Of a stretch of 64,000 bases of DNA, positions 45,912-54,649 are shown one piece after another (the stretch's first letter is position 1; every line of letters starts with the position of its first letter). The DNA comes from JAUSPI01 sp964650385 (lineage in GTDB: Bacteria > Desulfobacterota > Syntrophia > Syntrophales > JADFWA01), in contig CAZYTP010000001.1 of assembly GCA_964650385.1 (NCBI GenBank), positions 22,405 through 86,404 of the forward strand, given 5' to 3'. The translations under genes and the position numbers were made by a program. The notes under the pieces were generated by a model. The model did not search any database. It saw only the letters and a program-made list of their open reading frames with translations, and was not told the origin of the DNA.

Positions 45912-47547
45912 AAGTGCTTCAATGATTATCGGCGTTGATTTTGATAATACCATCGTCTGCTACGATGAAGTATTTCACAAAGCGGCAATGGAAAAGACGT
46001 TAATCCCGAATAACTTGCCCGTCTCAAAAGGACAAGTGCGTGACCATCTTCGGCAAAAAGGTCAGGAAGAAAAATGGGCAGAGTTGCAGGGTTATGTATA
46101 TGGGGCTCGAATGCTGGAAGCAACTCCGTTTCCCGGAGTGCTGGATTTTTTTTCCTGGTGCAAAAAACAAGGTGTTTCTCTCCGTATTATAAGTCATCGG
46201 ACGCATACACCATTTATGGGACCAAAATACGATTTGCATCGCGTCGCCAGAGAGTGGATAAAACACTACGGATTTTTTGAACGAACAGGTTTATCTCCTG
46301 AGCACGTGCATTTCGAACTGACAAAACAGGAAAAGTTGAACCGCATTGTCCAAGAAGAGTGCGATCTTTTTATCGATGATCTTCCCGACTTCTTAGCAGA
46401 ACCTGGATTTCCTGCAAATGTCAAACGTATTTTATTTGATCCAAACAAACGCTATCAGAATGAAAATCACTTCCAACATGCCACCTCATGGAATCAGATC
46501 ATGCGGTTGATCATGGAAAGAGAGAAAGTTGTTTTAAATATAGACAATCTAAAAGGACCCGTTTCTTCTTTACTATCTAAGATTGGACTCCACGGAGATT
46601 TTGAGATGCATCCGCTACGGGGAGGAGCGAACAACAGGGTTTTCCGTATCGATGCAAACAGTTCTCAGTTCTGCCTGAAGGCCTATTTCCAACATCCTGA
46701 TGATCCAAGAGATCGTCTGGATGCAGAGTTTTCATTTGCCGGTTTTGCCTGGAAAAAAGGAATTCGTTCAATTCCACAACCACTTGCTTGCGAGAAAGAA
46801 AAAAGGATCGCTCTTTATAAGTTTATTCCGGGAGAGCGGTTAAATTCAGAAGAAATCACTCAAGATATGGTGAGGCAGGCCCTCCAATTTTATAATAACC
46901 TGAATAAACAAAAGGAGCAACCGGAGGCAAACCTTCTACCAATGGCATCCGAATCATGTTTTTCCATTGACACCCATCTTGAAAGGGTAAACTCACGGAT
47001 CAATAAATTACTGGAACTGAATGATCCATCTCCTATTGGAAAAGAGGCAGCACAGTTTATCCACAATGATCTTTTTGAAATGTGGAACGACGTACTAGAA
47101 TCGGTCAAACAAAAGGGTGATCGTTTAAATTTGAAACTGGAAGAAGAACTTGATCGCTCAGACTGGTGCCTTTCCCCGTCAGATTTCGGCTTTCATAATG
47201 TCATCTTGGCTGATGACGGAAAATTATATTTTCTCGACTTCGAATACGCCGGGTGGGATGATCCGGCAAAAATGGTCTGTGATTTTTTCTGTCAGCCGGC
47301 ACTGCCTGTACCCTTTGACTATTACAATTATTTTTTATCCGAGGTACAAGCCAGCCTGAATAACCCGGAATATTTCAGGCAGCGTGCGGACATACTTCTC
47401 CCCGTATACAGGATAAAATGGTGCTGTATCATGTTGAATGAATTCTTACCTGTGGAGAATGAAAGAAGGAAGTACGCATTGAATTATAAAGATAACAGAG
47501 AAATGCAACTAAACAAGGCAAAACAATATTTTATCAGAAAAAGTTAA
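45904..47547 (+). CDS. HAD-like phosphatase domain fused to an APH-type kinase domain
   Basis: 547 residues. Residues ~7-190 are HAD-like: GVDFDNTIVCYDEV with the two aspartates, ISHRTHT, and DLFIDDLPDFL. Residues ~215-530 are an aminoglycoside/choline-kinase-like fold: glycine loop HPLRGGANNRVFRID, FCLKAYFQ with a lysine, catalytic LSPSDFGFHNVIL and LDFEYAGWDDPAKMVCDF. The Brenner motif HxDxxxxN is changed to SDFGFHN. The enzyme could dephosphorylate one position and phosphorylate another on the same sugar or cofactor, but no substrate is known. It is the last tightly coupled gene of the cassette. Confidence 0.78.
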   Translation: MNESASMIIGVDFDNTIVCYDEVFHKAAMEKTLIPNNLPVSKGQVRDHLRQKGQEEKWAELQGYVYGARMLEATPFPGVLDFFSWCKKQGVSLRIISHRTHTPFMGPKYDLHRVAREWIKHYGFFERTGLSPEHVHFELTKQEKLNRIVQEECDLFIDDLPDFLAEPGFPANVKRILFDPNKRYQNENHFQHATSWNQIMRLIMEREKVVLNIDNLKGPVSSLLSKIGLHGDFEMHPLRGGANNRVFRIDANSSQFCLKAYFQHPDDPRDRLDAEFSFAGFAWKKGIRSIPQPLACEKEKRIALYKFIPGERLNSEEITQDMVRQALQFYNNLNKQKEQPEANLLPMASESCFSIDTHLERVNSRINKLLELNDPSPIGKEAAQFIHNDLFEMWNDVLESVKQKGDRLNLKLEEELDRSDWCLSPSDFGFHNVILADDGKLYFLDFEYAGWDDPAKMVCDFFCQPALPVPFDYYNYFLSEVQASLNNPEYFRQRADILLPVYRIKWCCIMLNEFLPVENERRKYALNYKDNREMQLNKAKQYFIRKS

Positions 47548-47548
47548 A

Positions 47549-47779
47549 ATGACAGAAATAATACATGGCGATTTGTTAAGGAGGATTAGTTGGTTAAATT
47601 TGAAGGATGACAACCTAAAACTAGACTACTATAACTCAGACCGTGGCGTATTTATTGAGTCTCCCACTTTGTGCAGTAAGGACTTTGTAGAGTCTTTATT
47701 CAGAATTTGTATGGGCCGTAATAAGGAACGTTGTTTTTTTAGAGCAAAAACCCATACCGGCATTGCAAACGAACGTTAA
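47549..47779 (+). CDS. Small unrecognised ORF after the HAD-kinase gene
   Basis: 76 codons starting two bases after the previous stop. The sequence (DRGVFIESPTLCSKDFVE, then FRICMGRNKERCFF) resembles no family I know. It could be a small protein or the remnant of a larger one cut by rearrangement. Its close spacing is the main reason to list it. Confidence 0.3.
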   Translation: MTEIIHGDLLRRISWLNLKDDNLKLDYYNSDRGVFIESPTLCSKDFVESLFRICMGRNKERCFFRAKTHTGIANER

Positions 47780-47826
47780 TCTGTAACATACAGGAAATAA
47801 AAGAGTTACCGGTTATAGGTGAAGAA

Positions 47827-49002
47827 ATGCAAAAAGAATCCCAATACTCTTTGAAAGAAAAGAGGGAAGAGAGACCCTTTATTGATTTCTACCGTCGACA
47901 TGGAATTTCTCCGGTGTCACAAAATATTTCGAACCTCAAGAAACACCTTGAAAGACGCAAGGCACTTTATAGACATTTAGGAATTCCTCCAACCCTCGTC
48001 AAAGATAGGACTGTCATTGAATTCGGTCCAGGCAATGGACATAACGCTATTTATACCACCAGCCTGAATCCCTCTCGGTATGTATTGGTGGATGGAAATC
48101 CTACGGGTCTGAAAAAAACCAAGGAACTGATGTCAGAGTATTCATTGGGGAAAACGAAACATGATTTCATTGAATGTATTATTGAAGACTATACCGATGA
48201 CCGGTTGTTTGATTTTGTTCTGTGTGAAGCGGTAATTCCCTTGCAGAATAATCCAAAAGAATTCTTAAGAAAAGTAGCAAGATTTGTTGCTGTCGGTGGT
48301 GTGCTTGTCATAACATGCATGGATAGCGTGTCAATCTTGAGTGAGATGTTGAGACGCCTCTTGGGATCATTGATTGTTAAGCAAGAAGTTGACATTGATA
48401 CCAGGCTAAGAATGCTTCTTCCTTTTTTCAAGAAACATCTTGAAACCTTGGAAGGCATGAGTCGACCACACGAAGACTGGGTTCTCGACAACATCCTGCA
48501 GCCCTTTATTGGCGATTTCATGTCAATTGAGGATGCGATCAATTCCCTTTCATGCAATTTTGATGTTTATGGCTCTTCACCGCATTTTTTTTCAGATTGG
48601 AGATGGTACAAGGATATTCATGGCCATCATGAAAAGTACAATGAAATAGCCATCGATGCATATTGTCAAAATATCCATAACTTAATAGATTACCGCTTTG
48701 TATTCCGCCCTAATCCGATAAACATTAACAAGAGTATTCTGGAATTATGTTCTAATATATGCAAATCGGTGTTGAGCTTTGAGCTCACGAGAGAAGCCAA
48801 TTATTTGGTTGATATTAGAGCTAATTTGATAAAATTAAGCAAGATTATCAAGGATTTTGCTTATGATACATCGGAATCGCTCGATGACTTTATTTTATTA
48901 CTCGATAATTATCTTCTCTCTAAGAAGATTTCAGATTGCGGAAAATTCGTTTCTTTTTTTGGACGTGGCCAGCAATATCTGAGTTTTATTAGGAGGAGTT
49001 GA
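47827..49002 (+). CDS. SAM-dependent methyltransferase with long C-terminal extension
   Basis: 391 residues. Residues ~55-180 are a class I methyltransferase fold: TVIEFGPGNGHNAIYTTSL as motif I, YVLVDGNP as motif II, and FDFVLCEAVIPLQNNP. The remaining ~200 residues are helical with an HFFSDWRWYKDIHGHH segment and no known motif. Substrate unknown; it starts a row of methyltransferases that may cap or decorate the glycan. Confidence 0.75.
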   Translation: MQKESQYSLKEKREERPFIDFYRRHGISPVSQNISNLKKHLERRKALYRHLGIPPTLVKDRTVIEFGPGNGHNAIYTTSLNPSRYVLVDGNPTGLKKTKELMSEYSLGKTKHDFIECIIEDYTDDRLFDFVLCEAVIPLQNNPKEFLRKVARFVAVGGVLVITCMDSVSILSEMLRRLLGSLIVKQEVDIDTRLRMLLPFFKKHLETLEGMSRPHEDWVLDNILQPFIGDFMSIEDAINSLSCNFDVYGSSPHFFSDWRWYKDIHGHHEKYNEIAIDAYCQNIHNLIDYRFVFRPNPININKSILELCSNICKSVLSFELTREANYLVDIRANLIKLSKIIKDFAYDTSESLDDFILLLDNYLLSKKISDCGKFVSFFGRGQQYLSFIRRS

Positions 49003-49037
49003 AGGGGCGTTTCTTCGAAGGAGGATAAAATTTATTA

Positions 49038-49700
49038 ATGGCATACATTGACTTTATTTCAGCGGTTCACACGAAGACGAAACGCGATTATCTGGGGCGT
49101 GTCAACGAGTATCCCAAGGTCGAGGCGGCAAAAAAAGCAAAAAGATGGGGATATGATTATTGGGACGGAGACAGACGCATATGTTATGGCGGGTATTATT
49201 ATGACGGGCGTTGGGCCAAAGTAGCCGATGCAATGGTCAAGCACTACGGGTTGAAACCGGGAGACCGGGTACTTGATGTGGGATGCGGAAAGGGATTTTT
49301 ATTGTACGACTTTACGCAGGTTTTACCTGGAATCGAGGTGGTAGGAATAGATATTTCCGATTATGCCATCGAGAATGCAAAGGAAGAGGTAAAGCCTCTC
49401 CTGAAGGTCTGTCCCGCAAAGGAACTGCCCTTCGAAGATAACAGCTTCGACCTTGTCATCTCGATAAACACACTGCACAACCTCTATTGTCATGAATTGG
49501 AAACCGCTCTGCGGGAAATAGAAAGGGTCGGCAAAAAGAATAAATATCTATGCGTTGAGTCCTACCGTAATGAGGAAGAGAAGGTCAATTTACTTTACTG
49601 GCAGGTGACATGCGAGATGTTCTGTACACCCGAGGAGTGGCAGTGGTGGTTTGATCGGTGTGGCTATACCGGCGATCATTCGTTTATTTATTTTGAGTAA
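49038..49700 (+). CDS. SAM-dependent methyltransferase
   Basis: 220 residues with DRVLDVGCGKGFLLYDF (SAM site), VVGIDISDYAIENA and FEDNSFDLVISINTLHNL. The N-terminus has a WGYDYWDGDRRICYGGYYYD block seen in methyltransferases of sugar or lipopolysaccharide clusters. AGGAGG lies about 14 bases before the ATG. A sugar O-methyl, N-methyl or C-methyl target is possible. Confidence 0.83.
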   Translation: MAYIDFISAVHTKTKRDYLGRVNEYPKVEAAKKAKRWGYDYWDGDRRICYGGYYYDGRWAKVADAMVKHYGLKPGDRVLDVGCGKGFLLYDFTQVLPGIEVVGIDISDYAIENAKEEVKPLLKVCPAKELPFEDNSFDLVISINTLHNLYCHELETALREIERVGKKNKYLCVESYRNEEEKVNLLYWQVTCEMFCTPEEWQWWFDRCGYTGDHSFIYFE

Positions 49701-49744
49701 ATTATTAGATTTGCAATAAATTATCTTAGTAAGGGTCGATAAAT

Positions 49745-50527
49745 ATGTATTGTGAAAAAAAACTGCTTCACTTGCAGCAAAAGGAAAATAAGCAGGAGAA
49801 TCTAAGAACTATTTCCCCTGATACGACAGCAAAATGCAATATGAATAAATTCAAAACTAAAGAGCCACAATACCAATGTTGCATTGATTTCAAAAGGAAG
49901 TATGGCTTGCAAAACCTCGGGCTCATGAGCAGCCATACCTGGATTACAGACCCCAAACGACTTGTCTTTGTCCTTTCCAGATATAAGTTTGTGGCCAAAA
50001 TGTTCAGCGGCATGAACACGGTATTAGAAATAGGGTGTGCCGATGCCCTCGGTACGAGGATCGTGAGTCAGGAAGTGGGATCATTGACAGCAATCGATTT
50101 TGATCCTGTTTTCGTTGAGGATGCCAAGAACAGCATCATCGAACCACATGTGTTCGAATGCATCGTTCATGATATTCTTGAGGATGCTGTTCCTCGTTGT
50201 TTTGATGGAGCGTATTCACTGGATGTAATAGAGCATATTCCTCAGGAAAAGGAGAATCTATTTATATCAAATATTGTTAAATCCATAAGCCCGTGCGGTA
50301 CGTTAATAATAGGCACACCTTCCCTGCAATCTCAAATTTATGCATCACCACCCAGCAAGGAAGGTCATGTCAACTGTAAGGACCATAAGCAACTCAAAAA
50401 GTTGCTGTTGAATTTTTTTAACAATGTTTTCGTTTTTTCTATGAACGATGAAGTCGTTCATACCGGTTTCTACCCGATGGCTAATTATTTTATGGCCTTA
50501 TGTTGCTATCCCAAAATATTGTCATGA
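49745..50527 (+). CDS. SAM-dependent methyltransferase
   Basis: 260 residues. The SAM site is VLEIGCADALGTRIVSQEV with IDFDPVFV, then AYSLDVIEHIPQEKENLF. The first ~30 residues are unconserved, and translation may start at ATG 49841 (MNKFKTKEPQYQCC). No substrate can be assigned. The end overlaps nothing; the RmlD-like gene begins ten bases later. Confidence 0.78.
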   Translation: MYCEKKLLHLQQKENKQENLRTISPDTTAKCNMNKFKTKEPQYQCCIDFKRKYGLQNLGLMSSHTWITDPKRLVFVLSRYKFVAKMFSGMNTVLEIGCADALGTRIVSQEVGSLTAIDFDPVFVEDAKNSIIEPHVFECIVHDILEDAVPRCFDGAYSLDVIEHIPQEKENLFISNIVKSISPCGTLIIGTPSLQSQIYASPPSKEGHVNCKDHKQLKKLLLNFFNNVFVFSMNDEVVHTGFYPMANYFMALCCYPKILS

Positions 50528-50537
50528 GTTACATAAA

Positions 50538-51428
50538 ATGATGCATCAAAAATATTATATGGTTATCGGTGGGGATGGATTCCTTGGCCGCGGTATTGCC
50601 GAAACACTGAAAAAATCAGGAAAGAGAGTGATTACGACCTCGCGAAAAAAACAGAATTTATCGGATTCGTGCATTTATCTCAACATGACCGGGGATATTT
50701 CGTCTTGGGAAGTTCCGAATGACGTGGGTGTCGCTTTTTTTTGTGTTGCAGTCACGTCAAGAGAACAATGTCGTGCTCATCCTGATAAAAGTAGAAAAAT
50801 CAATGTCGAGAACACCACAAGCATTGCTTCAAAACTTGCGGATAAGGGAACTGCGATCATTTTCCCATCGACCAATCTGGTTTTTGATGGTCTTCAACGC
50901 CTCTGTAAAATTGATGACCCGGTCTGTCCTCTTACTGAATATGGCAGGCAAAAAAGAGAGACAGAAACTGGGCTCTTGAAACAGGGGGGAATTATCACAA
51001 TAGCACGCTTTACAAAAATCTTTGGCCCTGAAACTCCTCTTGTTTTGAACTGGATTGAGCAGCTTCAAAGAAAAATCCTTATACGCCCATTTTCTGATAT
51101 GGTATTAGCACCTGTATCAATTGACTTTACAGTAAATGCACTCATTGAAATAGCAAATAAACAGAGTTGCGGTATTTGGCATATTTCCGCAAATAAAGAC
51201 ACTACATACGCGGATTTGGCCAGGCATCTTGCCCGGAGGATGGGTATCAGTCAGCAATTTATTCAACCGATAAAAACAAAAGATTCGGGGTTGGTGTTTG
51301 AGTCAATTCCACAACATACAACCCTGGATGCCACCCGCTTACAAAAAGAATTAGGGATACATCCGCCTGACCCATTCGATGCCATAGATTCCATAATTGG
51401 AAGTTACTATGAAAACAAAGACTGTTAA
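50538..51428 (+). CDS. RmlD-like sugar-nucleotide reductase/epimerase (SDR)
   Basis: 296 residues: YYMVIGGDGFLGRGIAETL with the Rossmann glycines, IIFPSTNLVFDG, the catalytic Tyr-x3-Lys in LTEYGRQKRETE, and GIWHISANKDTTYADLAR. It resembles dTDP-4-dehydrorhamnose reductases and other atypical SDRs. The start is ATG 50538; an upstream frame from 50448 overlaps the methyltransferase. It ends 20 bases inside the next gene. Confidence 0.78.
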   Translation: MMHQKYYMVIGGDGFLGRGIAETLKKSGKRVITTSRKKQNLSDSCIYLNMTGDISSWEVPNDVGVAFFCVAVTSREQCRAHPDKSRKINVENTTSIASKLADKGTAIIFPSTNLVFDGLQRLCKIDDPVCPLTEYGRQKRETETGLLKQGGIITIARFTKIFGPETPLVLNWIEQLQRKILIRPFSDMVLAPVSIDFTVNALIEIANKQSCGIWHISANKDTTYADLARHLARRMGISQQFIQPIKTKDSGLVFESIPQHTTLDATRLQKELGIHPPDPFDAIDSIIGSYYENKDC

Positions 51429-52611
51429 AAATGAATCCCACCGTTGTCACATTTGTTATACGCATGGGGTAGAATTATTTCCTGTTTATTCCAATTTTTA
51501 TCGAGTAACATCGGATTGTAAACCATGGCAGCAAGGCGGAAAACTTGGTGTGTGTCGATCGTGCGGATGTGTTCAAAAGATCTGCGATGATGATTTCTAT
51601 AATGAATGCAGCCAGATTTATGATTCATATTCTGTATATTATCAAGGTGGGGATCAAGAACAAAAGACTTTCGAACAGTCAAAGGGCATGTCTCGATACC
51701 GTTCCGAGTTACTCTTGACTGAAGTTTTTAAGCGATTTGATTTACCATCAAAGGGACGCCTTTTGGATGTAGGTTGCGGAAACGGCAACTTGCTCCGATC
51801 TTTTTCAGCATTATACCCTTATTGGATTCTTGCAGGTTCAGAACTCAACGGAAAATACAAGCAAGTCGTTGAACAAATCGAAAATGTTGAAGCATTGTAT
51901 GCCTGTGATGTGGAAGAAATTTCTGGTCAGTTTGATATGATTACCATGCTTCACTGTCTGGAGCATATTATTGATCCGGTGAATTTTCTGAGGAAATTGA
52001 GGAACAAAATCAATCGAGGAGGTCTGTTGCTTATAGAAGTTCCTGATTATACACAGAATCCTTTTGATTTGATTATCGCCGATCATTGTTCGCATTTCAA
52101 CATGGAAGATTTAAAGAAATTGTTTCATGTTTCTGGTTTTGAAATCATAATTGCTACAAGTGACTACATATCAAAGGAATTAACCTTTTTGGTTCGTAAA
52201 AGTGAGGATTGTGCGAATGCTGAGAGCCTGAAAAGAGAAAACTCACATCATCACAATGCCACGATGAAGGCATTGTGGTGGTTAGAACAAACTGTTCACA
52301 AGGCATTCACAATAGCTGAACAAGGTGATTTTGGCTTATTTGGCATAGCTGTTGCTAGCACATGGTTATGTAGTGAACTTGGTGATACTGTTACTTTTTT
52401 TGTAGATGAAGATGCCTCTCGAAGAGAAAAAGAGTTTATGGGGCGCAAAGTCTATGATCCCAAAGATGTTCCAAGTGACTGGAATGTTTTGATCGTTTTT
52501 CCTTTCCAGATAGCAAACAATATATGGAAGCGGATGAAATCCTATAATGCAATATTTCATTTACCTCCAAGTGATGAACAATATTTTGAGGAAAGAAGTA
52601 ATGCAACCTAA
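51409..52611 (+). CDS. Zinc-binding sugar C-methyltransferase-like protein
   Basis: 400 residues. The N-terminus has a four-cysteine zinc site (HRCHICYTHG ... LGVCRSCGCVQKIC), and the middle is a SAM domain (RLLDVGCGNGNLLRSF, MLHCLEHIIDP). The last ~130 residues (DFGLFGIAVASTWLCSEL, TFFVDEDASRREKEFMG) are a Rossmann-like C-terminal domain. This three-part layout is that of NDP-sugar C-methyltransferases such as TylC3/NovU and related class proteins. It could C-methylate a keto sugar. Start chosen at ATG 51409. Confidence 0.82.
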   Translation: MKTKTVKNESHRCHICYTHGVELFPVYSNFYRVTSDCKPWQQGGKLGVCRSCGCVQKICDDDFYNECSQIYDSYSVYYQGGDQEQKTFEQSKGMSRYRSELLLTEVFKRFDLPSKGRLLDVGCGNGNLLRSFSALYPYWILAGSELNGKYKQVVEQIENVEALYACDVEEISGQFDMITMLHCLEHIIDPVNFLRKLRNKINRGGLLLIEVPDYTQNPFDLIIADHCSHFNMEDLKKLFHVSGFEIIIATSDYISKELTFLVRKSEDCANAESLKRENSHHHNATMKALWWLEQTVHKAFTIAEQGDFGLFGIAVASTWLCSELGDTVTFFVDEDASRREKEFMGRKVYDPKDVPSDWNVLIVFPFQIANNIWKRMKSYNAIFHLPPSDEQYFEERSNAT

Positions 52612-52732
52612 AACAATACTGACAGTCATTTTGGCCGAACTGATGGTAAAATCGCCGGTAGGCGTGCAATTGAAATGGGTTGATGAAATCAATGGGGTGC
52701 CTTCACCCAGAAAGAAAAAAGTAAGGAACTAA
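52601..52732 (+). CDS. Tiny ORF, doubtful
   Basis: 43 codons from ATG 52601 overlapping the end of the methyltransferase and ending three bases before the next ATG. The peptide (AELMVKSPVGVQLKWVDE, then a basic tail) has no recognised relatives. GAGGAAAG lies upstream of the ATG. It may be a genuine small protein coupled to its neighbours or a fragment. Confidence 0.25.
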   Translation: MQPKTILTVILAELMVKSPVGVQLKWVDEINGVPSPRKKKVRN

Positions 52733-52735
52733 TAG

Positions 52736-54469
52736 ATGAAAGGGTCATTAGCCAAAATAGTGGTGAACGAACATAATGGCGCACTATGTTTGGAATTAAC
52801 GATTAACGACAAGATAAGCTGGCGTGAAACAAAGCTCAATTATGTCGAAACAGGCAGGGATGAGCTTATATTCTACTGGATTATGAATACCGTAAAACCA
52901 CTCTTTTTTGAAATGCCACTGGATGAAATAGCAACTGAATGTTCTCAAGATAGTTATGAACATTTTGGAAGTATTCTTGAGACATGTTCATCTATTATCA
53001 AGACTACTAACGATACAATAAGCACATATAGTCACTTAAGAAACGTAGCAAAGGATTACGAAAATATTCTTTTTTTTAATGTAGATGAAAACGCTAGATA
53101 CAAAGGTTTATATGAGAGGTTTTGCCGTGAGAATAAAAAAAATATTTTGTATTTAAATATGAGTTCGGGCTTTAATCCAAACACACGTACATGGGAAAAT
53201 GAAGATGTTCCTATGCCGTTGAGCGATCTAATCAATTTTATAGCTAAAGAAGAAATCAAGAAAACAGTATCGATTAACCTCTACTTTTTACTCTCGTATC
53301 TAAATAATACCCATGTTTATCTAATACCACTCTTTCTGTATCTTGGAGTTGAATTTATTATTTTTGATCAAGATGCTTATGAGTGGGTGCCATCTGGATA
53401 TTTGACAAAATCATTCTATAACTGTAATTATTTCGATAGTTTTACATTCTTTCCTGCATTTCACGAGTATTGGGATAATAAATATCAATTAACTAACGTT
53501 CACTATGTTGCGTTTCCTCAGAACTATGGAAATGAAAAAGAAACACGAACCATTAATAAAGATTATGCAATTCTTATTCTAACTAATTCCAGGCTTGGAA
53601 ATGTAAAACCTTGGATTAATAGAATCATTTATCTTCTCGATCAAATACCACCGGGTTCGGTGTTTACTGAAGTCCAACAGTGGTACATGGCATTGAGGCA
53701 TATGATCTTAAAAATTATGAAATTTGATGAGTTTGAACAGATACATTTCAACAGTTCATTACACCAATTCTTCTACATTGTTATGCAATTTTTAAAATAT
53801 GAGATTATTGATAGCATTGACACAACAAGAAAAATAGAAATTTATGGAGATGTTGGATGGCAAAAAGTATTTCCGGAATATTACGAAAAACGATTGAATG
53901 GCAAAGAAATTGATGATTTGTTTCTGAAAAACAGTCATCTTTATCTGCTGTTGAATTATGGGTTTTCTTACCTTGAAACAAGCGGACCGGTCTACGATGC
54001 AATTAAAAAAAATGTTCCGTTCATAAATATACCGCCCATGGTTAAGACGAGTTCATTTGAGGGTTTCAAACATATTGAATACAGAAATAAGGAGGAGTTA
54101 AACTATCTGATCAGGAATATTCGAACGGTATTTGATTATGAGGAACTGAACGAATCGATACGAACATATAGGAAGGTTTTGAATGATAGCGTAAGGGAAC
54201 TTGAAGAGAAATTAGTGTTTGATAGAAATATTGTAACTCAAGGAAGTGCGTTTGATGCTGAACGTAAAGAACATCAATTATTGATAGATCAGGTGACAGA
54301 AGAATATATTAACCAGAATGCTGAATTATTGAAAGAAACATTCAGAGTTCTGTCTCTTAACGAACCCATTCAATATGATGTTTCTAAATCAAGATATTTC
54401 AACAAAAAATACGTACAAAGAATTCTGAAGTTGATCAGGGATGAACAGGATTCAGCGGCGTTTGCCTGA
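52736..54469 (+). CDS. Unrecognised large protein, possible GT-B-like glycosyltransferase
   Basis: 577 residues, no clear family. Residues ~110-250 contain alternating strands and helices (NILFFNVDENARYKGLYERF, EFIIFDQDAYEWVPSGY), and residues ~370-460 have RKIEIYGDVGWQKVFPEYY, then NSHLYLLLNYGFSYLETSGP and NVPFINIPPM, comparable to the donor lobe of CgeB-like enzymes. No catalytic residue can be named. The gene is visibly richer in A+T than its neighbours, with many AAA and TTT codons, which may mean recent transfer. REP-like hairpins follow. Confidence 0.55.
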   Translation: MKGSLAKIVVNEHNGALCLELTINDKISWRETKLNYVETGRDELIFYWIMNTVKPLFFEMPLDEIATECSQDSYEHFGSILETCSSIIKTTNDTISTYSHLRNVAKDYENILFFNVDENARYKGLYERFCRENKKNILYLNMSSGFNPNTRTWENEDVPMPLSDLINFIAKEEIKKTVSINLYFLLSYLNNTHVYLIPLFLYLGVEFIIFDQDAYEWVPSGYLTKSFYNCNYFDSFTFFPAFHEYWDNKYQLTNVHYVAFPQNYGNEKETRTINKDYAILILTNSRLGNVKPWINRIIYLLDQIPPGSVFTEVQQWYMALRHMILKIMKFDEFEQIHFNSSLHQFFYIVMQFLKYEIIDSIDTTRKIEIYGDVGWQKVFPEYYEKRLNGKEIDDLFLKNSHLYLLLNYGFSYLETSGPVYDAIKKNVPFINIPPMVKTSSFEGFKHIEYRNKEELNYLIRNIRTVFDYEELNESIRTYRKVLNDSVRELEEKLVFDRNIVTQGSAFDAERKEHQLLIDQVTEEYINQNAELLKETFRVLSLNEPIQYDVSKSRYFNKKYVQRILKLIRDEQDSAAFA

Positions 54470-54493
54470 TTTGAATTGAACTGCGAGCGCATT

Positions 54494-54577
54494 CCCCGCT
54501 GCTTGCGGCGGGGTAAGCGAGCGAATACAAACAAATATTTTCCTTAACAATAGAAGATTCGCCGCAACTTGTTGCGG
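54494..54577. repeat. Pair of REP-like palindromes
   Basis: Two G+C-rich hairpins lie 48 bases apart in a 180-base gap. One (54494-54513) is CCCCGC-TGCTTGCG-GCGGGG, flanked by GCGAGCGCATT and AAGCGAGCGAAT. The other (54562-54577) is CCGCAAC-TT-GTTGCGG. They resemble REP/BIME elements mobilised by RAYT transposases, of which a decayed copy is at 21477-21827. Confidence 0.6.
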
Positions 54578-54649
54578 GGAGCTTCAATAGAGACCTGCCA
54601 GCCATTAATTTTCAAACATAAAGCAAGCCAGCAATTTGGATATCTGACA

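Noticed and set aside
54485..54590. CRISPR array
   Set aside because: Only two different hairpins with no regular repeat-spacer spacing; no cas genes nearby.
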